Assembly (NCBI GenBank): GCA_902775075.1
Contig: CACYKX010000068.1
Location: 1-14,071, forward strand
DNA: 14,071 nucleotides
DNA from: an uncultured Prevotellaceae bacterium
GTDB lineage: Bacteria; Bacteroidota; Bacteroidia; Bacteroidales; Bacteroidaceae
Direction of reading: 5' to 3'
The notes under the pieces: model-generated
Seen by the model: the letters and a program-made list of their open reading frames with translations, nothing else
What the model was told of the DNA's origin: nothing
Databases searched by the model: none
Part shown: piece by piece, positions 6,669 to 12,751 of the stretch
How positions within the stretch are numbered: the stretch's first letter is position 1
How the letters are laid out: each line of letters opens with the position of its first letter
Position numbers and translations under genes: made by a program

Positions 6669-8051
6669 ATGAAACGATTTCTGAGAAAGAGTCATAAGTG
6701 GATGGGGCTCATCATTGGAATAATAATATTATTTTTCAGTATAACGGGTATCATCCTTAACCATCGTAAGGCTATCGCCGGAATAGACATCTGTCGCGAA
6801 TCATTACCGAAGAGTTATCATATTGAAAATTATAATAATGGGATTATCCGAGGCACTAAAGCCTTGGATAACCATCATCTTATCATTTGGGGAAATGCAG
6901 GAATTTGGTCAACGGATTCTAGTTTCTCTAAATTCCGCCCTATGATGAATGGTATACCCGAAGGGGCTGACAATAGAAATATTATTGCTGTAGTACAAGA
7001 TTCAAAAGGACAATTGTGGACAGCTTCTCCATGGGCATTATACTTATGGAAAAAGGGATGGAAAAAACAATTTGAACGTCCTATCCAAGACATAACAATA
7101 AAGGGGGATACTCTTGTCGTCGTAACAAATCAAGCAATACTTACAAGTGTTGCTCCTTTTAAACATTTCACGCCTCATTATATCAAAGGGAAAACGCACA
7201 AAAAGAATATATTTCATACCATCATGAGTTTACACTCGGGAGAACTATTCGGCCTTCCCGGCATTCTCTTTGTAGACGGTATTGCTATCACTTTGCTTAT
7301 TCTCACAATTACAGGTGCTATATTTACATTCTACAAGAAAAAAGCAAAGATAGCCATGAAATGTCATAACATACTTGGATATTGGCTTATTGTTTTTACC
7401 ATTGGAATAACTGTTACGGGTATATGTTTACGCGACCCACTCTCCGGTATACTAAAAAAGATAACTTATGATTCTCATGTCAACCATATCGATGGCCTGA
7501 AAGCTATTAGATGGAATTCTCATACTAAGAGATGGATGCTTATCACCCAGAAGGAGATGTTCTGGCTAAATCATCTAGACGGTACTGTTACAAAAATGGG
7601 AAGGAATCTGAAATTAACGAATATGGGAATTCATGTTTTTGAACCTATTGATAGTACCCGATGGATTATCGGTAGCCTTCGAGGTTCTTATATTTTCAAT
7701 CCTGAAAGTGATAAGGTCAAAAAGATAGGGAAAAATATTGCTGTCATGGGATTCTCCAAAGACTTGTGTGAAAATCGTCTTGTTATCTTTGATAAACGGA
7801 AAGGTGCTTTAGATCTTGAAGGAAAGAGGGTTTCTAAGGGGATTAAGAAAACGCCTAGAATATTGAAAGAACAAGGCATGCCGTTATGGAATATTGCACT
7901 AGAGATACATGTCGGTCGTTTCTTCATCAATTGGATAAAATGTATGTCTTCATCTGTTTATGTTAACATTTCTGGAATTCTAATATTAATAGTATTAATT
8001 ACAGGACTTGTCATTCTACCTAAAAAGAACAAAAAGTACAGAAGCAAATAG
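6669..8051 (+). CDS. PepSY-associated-type four-helix inner-membrane protein with propeller-like periplasmic loops
   Basis: This 460-residue protein starts 1 base after the receptor stop codon. Four membrane helices are clear: about 11-30, 197-221, 234-254 and 431-450. The pattern of His near helix ends (H9 in KSHKWMGL, H189 in LHSGELFG, H233 in KCHNILGYW, H414 in EIHVGRFF) is that of PepSY-associated TM proteins, including the FoxB-type reductases that act on imported iron chelates; such His can ligate heme. The predicted role is electron transfer to, or processing of, the ligand brought in by the receptor. The two large periplasmic loops (31-195 and 255-430) do not look like ordinary PepSY domains to me. 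They contain short repeated strands such as VVQDSKGQLWTAS (108-120) and STRWIIGSLRGSYIFN (329-344), reminiscent of beta-propeller blades. That reading is inference. The gene is visibly AT-rich (21 of 60 G+C at 6721-6780). Confidence 0.82.
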   Translation: MKRFLRKSHKWMGLIIGIIILFFSITGIILNHRKAIAGIDICRESLPKSYHIENYNNGIIRGTKALDNHHLIIWGNAGIWSTDSSFSKFRPMMNGIPEGADNRNIIAVVQDSKGQLWTASPWALYLWKKGWKKQFERPIQDITIKGDTLVVVTNQAILTSVAPFKHFTPHYIKGKTHKKNIFHTIMSLHSGELFGLPGILFVDGIAITLLILTITGAIFTFYKKKAKIAMKCHNILGYWLIVFTIGITVTGICLRDPLSGILKKITYDSHVNHIDGLKAIRWNSHTKRWMLITQKEMFWLNHLDGTVTKMGRNLKLTNMGIHVFEPIDSTRWIIGSLRGSYIFNPESDKVKKIGKNIAVMGFSKDLCENRLVIFDKRKGALDLEGKRVSKGIKKTPRILKEQGMPLWNIALEIHVGRFFINWIKCMSSSVYVNISGILILIVLITGLVILPKKNKKYRSK

Positions 8052-8072
8052 GTGTGAGAACCTAATATACAG

Positions 8073-8109
8073 AAAACGGAATACATGATCGAGCGTATTT
8101 CGTTTTTTT
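8073..8109 (+). terminator. Rho-independent terminator of the chelatase-receptor-PepSY operon
   Basis: AAAACGGAATAC (8073-8084) pairs with GTATTTCGTTTT (8095-8106) across a 10-base loop with one G-U pair. The 3' arm runs into seven consecutive T (8103-8109). It begins 21 bases after the PepSY-type stop codon. Confidence 0.8.
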
Positions 8110-8132
8110 CTTTGGTTTGTCTTTAGCCTCCC

Positions 8133-8169
8133 AAAAACGAAAAGGGGGATGTATCAAGACATCCCCCTT
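8133..8169 (-). terminator. Rho-independent terminator of the S8 peptidase gene
   Basis: AAGGGGGATGT (8142-8152) and ACATCCCCCTT (8159-8169) form a perfect 11-bp stem with a 6-base loop. Read on the minus strand it is followed by TTTTCGTTTTT. It lies 24 bases after the peptidase stop codon, so the two converging genes each have their own terminator. Confidence 0.85.
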
Positions 8170-8193
8170 GTATGTGTGATTAATATTACGGAA

Positions 8194-10467
8194 CTACAGA
8201 CGAATCAACGTAGAACCCGTTACGGATTTCTTATTACCATTGACCTGTACGGCATAGACGCCTGAAGGCAGATGCCCTAGGTCGAAAGTACTCTGCGCAC
8301 GATCGGTGGTAAACTCACCAACAAGGACGCCGTTGGTGCTATAGATACGTACACGAAGTGGACCGGCACCCTCTACGGTAGAGATGGTAAGGGTCTTATC
8401 AGAGATAGCTATCTTGGTTTGTGCAGGTTGCGAGGTGGAAATGTCCTGTATCTTGCTCGGCAACTGGAGAACTTCCAACAGACCAGCATAGGCGTCGATA
8501 ACACCATAGCCATATTCGTTGTTTGGCCATACTTCTTCGTCATTTGTATGACGACTGGTCTTGGCCAATACGTCCTTAACTTGCGCTGTGGTAAGTGTAG
8601 GGTTGGCTTGCAACCAGAGGGCGATGATGCCCGATACCACTGGGGTAGACATAGATGTACCCGACATAGCTGCCATCTTGTAATGCTGATCGGAAACGCT
8701 GGAAGTGGTAAGGAGGGTATCAGCAATCAGATCACCCTCATATGTGTTCTCTGCGTAATGGTTGAGAGCTGATAGGATGTTATGACCCGGTGCCACGACC
8801 GTAGGGACGATCTCACCCGATAGGTTTGGGCCACAAGATGACCAGTAGGTCAACTTTCCTGTCTCTTTGATATTTCCATCATAACTTACGCCATAGCCAT
8901 CAATATTCTTGAACCATGTGCGGGTATTGATGGCGCCAACAGAGATTACGGAATTATAACAACCTGGTGAACATATCGAATATGGATAAGCACCTTTTGG
9001 CTCTTCATTGTTAGAGTCGTTATCGTCATCAGGAACAAAGGTTATACAGTCAACACTACCTAGAGCTTCAATATCATCATCGCCTTCGAGGGCTATATAA
9101 TGAGTTGTTCCCATCTTACCACTTTCGCGATTATCTACAAGAGCCATGATATACTCATTGCCTCGCTTCATAATCTCGGCATAAAAAGAGTATCGATCTT
9201 TGTTTTTTCGACTATAGATAAAAGAGGTTTTCTCTGTATAATAGACAGTATCTTTTGATGCGTCCACCTTTGAGAAATCATAACGAACGGTATCCGTCTT
9301 CGACTTCAATTTACCACCAACCTCTCTATACGTATCGACCAGTCGGGTGAGGGTAAAAGGTCGCTTGCTGCGGAAAGTAATAAACCCAAAGTCGGCATTC
9401 TGGCTCATCGTAAATGCCAAGGTGTCTGGTGTGTTGGCCGTCCACTTGTGATAAAGATACTGGTCGCCGCTATTTCCGGCTGCAAATGTGACGATACGCC
9501 CTGGCCCTTGTATAGAGGCATAAGCATCGTTATAGTCTTCATCGTTTTCATCAAACGACATCGGACCACCCCAACTGTTGTTGACGACACATGGCTGATT
9601 ATGAGCCTCGGCATACTCCATCACATAGAGATTAGCCAAGAGGTATTCCACGTCAGAAGCCGCAATCGACGAGAACGCATCAAAACCAGTATAATTGATC
9701 TTATTACTATTATTGCATGCGAAATCGATACATACGGGCACGATATCAGATTCATAAGCGATACCGCTATAACCTTTGTGTTGTGGACCGTCACATGGTG
9801 AGCCGGCCATGATGCCCAACACATGGGAGCCATGGACTTCTAAATTCTTATCGGAAGAACCTCCTTGTTCAAAGATTTGCTCAATATCGTTATATACGGT
9901 ACCTACACCATAGTAGTTGGCTGTGGAACTCTGCTTGATTTGGTCGTAGAAAGACTTGATACGAGAGTTGCCAAACTCGTCTTGGAACATGGGATGTGTA
10001 AAGTCAAAACCTGAATCGCACACGCCTGTGACCACGCCTTTTCCGGTGAAAGCTGTCTGCTGGGTGGCTGCGCTTGGAATATATGCTTTATCAGCATTCA
10101 CCTTGTATCGCACGCTATCCATCAAGGCCTTGGCCAACGAATTGGCTGAAAGTCGACGAATGCTCGGTTCTACGGCGATGGCTTCGAGTTGATTTACTGG
10201 GAGCAAAGCGATGACTAGGTCACCTGTGAGTTGCTTCACAACGAAACCGCCATGATTGGTAATAGCATTCTCCGAACCGCCTTTAGCCATACGCACAAGG
10301 GTGAAGACGCCGACTTTCTCTGAGCTTGTTCCTTTGGCTCTGGTGGCATCTTGTCGCTTTGCTTCATCCGACAATTGATTAAGCCATAGGTTCATCTTCG
10401 CAGGATGGCCCGCCCATACCGTCATGACCATGACATTCAGCATAAACAGCATGAATACTTTCTTCAT
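8194..10467 (-). CDS. Secreted S8 subtilisin-like peptidase with C-terminal sorting-type domain
   Basis: This is a 757-residue secreted serine endopeptidase. The order is: signal peptide (1-19, cleaved VWA then G), a propeptide-like region (about 50-110), then the S8 domain with D151 (GVCDSGFDFTHP), H212 (VHGSHVLGIMAG), oxyanion N332 (AAGNSGD) and nucleophile S605 (MSGTSMSTPVVSG). All catalytic residues are present. Between GNSG and the next core strand (VISVGA, 507-512) there are about 175 residues where subtilisin has about 20, implying an inserted, largely beta domain of about 150 residues. The last 75 residues (PLRVRIYSTNGVLVG, LPSGVYAVQVNG) look like a type IX secretion type A sorting domain, so export to the surface or medium is likely. 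I chose the ATG at 10467 because it begins the signal peptide; the frame stays open upstream to 10617 but that part crosses the promoter. Substrate unknown; digestion of host or dietary protein is a guess. Confidence 0.9.
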   Translation of the reverse strand: MKKVFMLFMLNVMVMTVWAGHPAKMNLWLNQLSDEAKRQDATRAKGTSSEKVGVFTLVRMAKGGSENAITNHGGFVVKQLTGDLVIALLPVNQLEAIAVEPSIRRLSANSLAKALMDSVRYKVNADKAYIPSAATQQTAFTGKGVVTGVCDSGFDFTHPMFQDEFGNSRIKSFYDQIKQSSTANYYGVGTVYNDIEQIFEQGGSSDKNLEVHGSHVLGIMAGSPCDGPQHKGYSGIAYESDIVPVCIDFACNNSNKINYTGFDAFSSIAASDVEYLLANLYVMEYAEAHNQPCVVNNSWGGPMSFDENDEDYNDAYASIQGPGRIVTFAAGNSGDQYLYHKWTANTPDTLAFTMSQNADFGFITFRSKRPFTLTRLVDTYREVGGKLKSKTDTVRYDFSKVDASKDTVYYTEKTSFIYSRKNKDRYSFYAEIMKRGNEYIMALVDNRESGKMGTTHYIALEGDDDIEALGSVDCITFVPDDDNDSNNEEPKGAYPYSICSPGCYNSVISVGAINTRTWFKNIDGYGVSYDGNIKETGKLTYWSSCGPNLSGEIVPTVVAPGHNILSALNHYAENTYEGDLIADTLLTTSSVSDQHYKMAAMSGTSMSTPVVSGIIALWLQANPTLTTAQVKDVLAKTSRHTNDEEVWPNNEYGYGVIDAYAGLLEVLQLPSKIQDISTSQPAQTKIAISDKTLTISTVEGAGPLRVRIYSTNGVLVGEFTTDRAQSTFDLGHLPSGVYAVQVNGNKKSVTGSTLIRL

Positions 10468-10525
10468 TTTATCATCTAAAAACATACTTAGGGTAAGAGT
10501 TACAAACAAATTATCATTTTCGAAG

Positions 10526-10533
10526 CAAAAATA
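10526..10533 (-). promoter_or_regulatory. Promoter -7 element for the S8 peptidase
   Basis: The minus strand reads TATTTTTG, fitting TAnnTTTG. Transcription would start near 10522 with a leader of about 55 nt. No good TTG -33 box is seen, so this is tentative. Confidence 0.45.
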
Positions 10534-10627
10534 ATATTTTTTAGTGAAATATGTAAACATATATGTCTTATTTTTGACTATAAGTACATTTTTTTGTGCA
10601 AAAAGATTATAAAACAATGATTTTTAG

Positions 10628-10635
10628 TATCTTTG
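10628..10635 (+). promoter_or_regulatory. Promoter -7 element for metY
   Basis: TATCTTTG followed by CC fits the Bacteroidetes -7 consensus. Transcription would start near 10639, leaving a leader of about 26 nt before the ATG at 10665. That is too short for a SAM riboswitch. The best upstream TTTG (10593-10596) is too far away to be a normal -33 box. Confidence 0.55.
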
Positions 10636-10664
10636 CCGATAAATATAAACCATCAAATTGTGAC

Positions 10665-11948
10665 ATGACGAAAAAACTGAAAACCGCGACTCTATGCGTA
10701 CAGGGTGGCTATAAGCCTAAGAATGGCGAACCTATTGAGGTTCCTATCGTTCAGAGTACTACTTTTAAATATGACAATTCTGAGGAGATGGCTATGCTCT
10801 TCGACTTGAAGAAGGAGGGCTATTTCTATAGTAGATTGCAGAATCCTACAAATGATGCTGTGGCTGAGAAGATCGCACAACTGGAGGGCGGCGTCGGAGC
10901 TGTTCTTACATCGAGTGGACAGGCTGCCAACTTCTATGCTGTATTCAACATCTGCGAGACGGGCGACCATATCGTGGCTTCTAACGAAATCTATGGTGGC
11001 ACGTATAATCTGTTTGGCGTAACACTCAAAAAACTCGGTATCGAGTGCACTTTCGTGAGCCCGGAGGCTAGTGATGAGGAAATTCAGGCTGCATTCCGCC
11101 CTAACACAAAAGCTTTGTTCGGCGAGACAATAAGTAACCCGGGATGTCAGATTCTCGACATCGAGAGATTCGCTCACATCGCTCATCGCAACAATGTGCC
11201 ACTCATCGTGGACAATACTTTTGCCACGCCAATCAACTGTCGTCCTTTTGAATGGGGCGCAGACATCGTAACCCACTCTACAACGAAATATATGGACGGT
11301 ACGGCTTCTCAGGTCGGTGGCGTCGTCGTGGACAGTGGCAACTTCGACTGGATGGAACATGCGGATAAATTCCCTGGCCTTTGTACGCCTGACGAGAGTT
11401 ATCATGGCATCATCTATGCGAAGCAGTTTGGCAAAATAGGATACATCACGAAGATTATCTCACAGTTGATGCGCGACCTCGGTTCTATTCCTGCGCCGAT
11501 GAATTCTTTCATTCTCAACTTAGGGTTGCAGAGTTTGCATCTCCGTATGGCCCAACATTGTAAGAATGCGCAGAAGGTGGCTGAATTCTTGGAGAAAAAC
11601 GAGAAGGTGGCGTGGGTTCATTTTGCAGGATTGGCAAGCGACCCGAACCATGCTAAGGCTGAGAAATATCTACCTAATGGTACTTGTGGCGTCATCGCCT
11701 TCGGATTGAAGGGTAATCGAGACACGGCAATCAAGTTTATGGATTCTCTCGATATGATCAACATCGTGACGCATGTGGCTGATGTCCGCACGTGTGTACT
11801 TCATCCAGCCAGTCATACACATCGTCAACTTACGGATGAGCAGCTCAAGGAGGCTGGCATTGCTCCGGATTTGATTCGTCTGTCCGTGGGTATCGAGGAT
11901 GTAGATGATATTTTGGATGATATCAAACAGGCTCTTGCAAAGATTTAA
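10665..11948 (+). CDS. metY: O-acetylhomoserine sulfhydrylase (aminocarboxypropyltransferase), PLP-dependent
   Basis: This 427-residue enzyme belongs to the Cys/Met-metabolism PLP family. It makes homocysteine from O-acetylhomoserine and sulfide (direct sulfhydrylation) in methionine synthesis, in the cytoplasm. Landmarks are TLCVQGGY (9-16), YSRLQNPTND (55-64), SSGQAAN (83-89), D183 in IVDNTFATP (pyridine-nitrogen contact), and the Schiff-base lysine K208 in THSTTKYMDG. VGGVVVDSGNFDW (217-229) and the length of about 430 residues fit MetY better than the shorter cystathionine gamma-synthase or lyase types. I chose the ATG at 10665 (MTKKLKTATLCVQGG). An in-frame GTG at 10596 lies upstream of the promoter -7 element and would add 23 residues unlike the family. 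It is a single-gene unit with its own promoter and terminator, divergent from the peptidase and convergent with trpG. Confidence 0.92.
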   Translation: MTKKLKTATLCVQGGYKPKNGEPIEVPIVQSTTFKYDNSEEMAMLFDLKKEGYFYSRLQNPTNDAVAEKIAQLEGGVGAVLTSSGQAANFYAVFNICETGDHIVASNEIYGGTYNLFGVTLKKLGIECTFVSPEASDEEIQAAFRPNTKALFGETISNPGCQILDIERFAHIAHRNNVPLIVDNTFATPINCRPFEWGADIVTHSTTKYMDGTASQVGGVVVDSGNFDWMEHADKFPGLCTPDESYHGIIYAKQFGKIGYITKIISQLMRDLGSIPAPMNSFILNLGLQSLHLRMAQHCKNAQKVAEFLEKNEKVAWVHFAGLASDPNHAKAEKYLPNGTCGVIAFGLKGNRDTAIKFMDSLDMINIVTHVADVRTCVLHPASHTHRQLTDEQLKEAGIAPDLIRLSVGIEDVDDILDDIKQALAKI

Positions 11949-11976
11949 AAAAAAATGCTTGATGTGATATCAAGCA
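11947..11976 (-). terminator. Rho-independent terminator for trpEG, overlapping the metY stop codon
   Basis: TGCTTGAT (11956-11963) and ATCAAGCA (11969-11976) form a perfect 8-bp stem with loop GTGAT. On the minus strand it is followed by nine consecutive T (opposite A 11947-11955). The T tract overlaps the TAA of metY (11946-11948). Read on the plus strand there is no T tract, so it serves trpG transcripts. Confidence 0.75.
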
Positions 11977-12002
11977 GATTCATGATTACATAATTAAAAT
12001 AA

Positions 12003-12036
12003 GGTGGCTCCCGTATTTGGGAGTCACCTTTCTTTT
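12003..12036 (+). terminator. Rho-independent terminator of metY, possibly bidirectional
   Basis: GGTGGCTCCC (12003-12012) pairs with GGGAGTCACC (12019-12028) with one G-U pair and a 6-base loop, followed by TTTCTTTT (12029-12036). On the minus strand the hairpin is followed by TTATTTTAATT, so it may also slow or stop transcription coming from trpG. Confidence 0.85.
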
Positions 12037-12049
12037 GTGTATCTATCGT

Positions 12050-12613
12050 TTACATATTCAGCCAGTTTTCGAGTATCCGTCGCCCATTCGGGGTGAGAAT
12101 GCTTTCCGGATGAAACTGAATGCCACGGATATCGTAGCTTTTATGTTTCAGGGCCATGATACTTCCGTCATCGCTTTCGGCGGTAATCTCAAGACAATCG
12201 GGGAAGTCGGTCTTATCAACGACCCAACTATGATAGCGGCCTACCTCGAAACGTCGGGATAGTCCGGCAAAGATTTCGTCGTTGCCATACTGTGTGATCG
12301 GCGTTGAGACGCCATGATATACCTTGCTAAGGTTGGTAAGATGGGCACCGAAGACTTCGCCAATGGCTTGATGACCTAGACAGACGCCGAGCATCGGGAT
12401 ACGGCCTGCATAATGGCTGATGACATCGAGAAGAAGGCCTGCCTCGCTCGGAATGCCCGGTCCTGGCGAAAGGATGATCTTGTCGAAGACCTCGAGCTGA
12501 TTCAACTGGAACTGGTCGTTGCGATAAACCGTTACCTCGGCTCCTAACTCTCGGACGAGATGAACCAGGTTATATGTAAAACTGTCGTAATTGTCAATGA
12601 TTACTATTTTCAT
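12050..12613 (-). CDS. trpG: Anthranilate synthase component II (glutamine amidotransferase)
   Basis: This 187-residue class I glutamine amidotransferase releases ammonia from glutamine and passes it to TrpE for anthranilate formation from chorismate, the first committed step of tryptophan synthesis. The triad is visible: C78 in GVCLGHQ, H168 and E170 in FHPES. Family landmarks IDNYDSFTYNLVH (6-18), LSPGPGIPSEAG (48-59) and YHSWVV (127-132) are intact. PabA (for 4-aminobenzoate) is very similar and some TrpG proteins serve both pathways, but the trpE partner just upstream favours TrpG. It lies 138 bases after the trpE stop codon, an unusually wide gap for this pair, and may have its own promoter. 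The usual next gene, trpD, is absent; the unit ends here at a terminator. Confidence 0.92.
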   Translation of the reverse strand: MKIVIIDNYDSFTYNLVHLVRELGAEVTVYRNDQFQLNQLEVFDKIILSPGPGIPSEAGLLLDVISHYAGRIPMLGVCLGHQAIGEVFGAHLTNLSKVYHGVSTPITQYGNDEIFAGLSRRFEVGRYHSWVVDKTDFPDCLEITAESDDGSIMALKHKSYDIRGIQFHPESILTPNGRRILENWLNM

Positions 12614-12662
12614 ATTTCTTGTTTTTATTTTCTATAGTCATGCTCGTATATCCTCAAAACAG

Positions 12663-12719
12663 GTGCAAATGTACGATATCTTTTCTGAATAACATTCTCG
12701 TAAGATTAGGAATTTGCAC
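12663..12719. repeat. Long-spaced inverted repeat in the trpE-trpG gap
   Basis: GTGCAAAT (12663-12670) and ATTTGCAC (12712-12719) are perfect 8-bp reverse complements separated by 41 bases. In trpE-trpG read-through RNA they could close a stem-loop just before trpG; as DNA they could be a paired operator. No T tract follows, so it does not look like a terminator. Confidence 0.5.
12666..12673 (-). promoter_or_regulatory. Possible internal promoter -7 element ahead of trpG
   Basis: The minus strand reads TACATTTG followed by CACC, a fit to TAnnTTTG inside the trpE-trpG gap. Transcription would begin near 12662 with a leader of about 49 nt. No clear -33 TTG is present. The element also lies in one arm of an inverted repeat, so it may be coincidental. 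Confidence 0.4.
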
Positions 12720-12751
12720 TTTTCTTATGAATATGCGATGTTCCAAGGTTA

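Noticed and set aside
10468..10617. N-terminal extension of the S8 peptidase to 10617
   Set aside because: The extra 50 residues precede a standard signal peptide, cross the promoter-like element at 10526-10533 and would overlap the metY upstream region.
10636..10664. A SAM riboswitch ahead of metY
   Set aside because: The predicted leader is about 26 nt with no stem structure, which is too short.
10692..11405. A 237-codon minus-strand open frame
   Set aside because: It is the complement of metY, whose PLP-binding residues are intact on the plus strand.
12592..12639. A tryptophan leader peptide ahead of trpG
   Set aside because: A short minus-strand frame (MTIENKNKKYENSNH) overlaps the trpG start, but it contains no Trp codon and no terminator hairpin follows.
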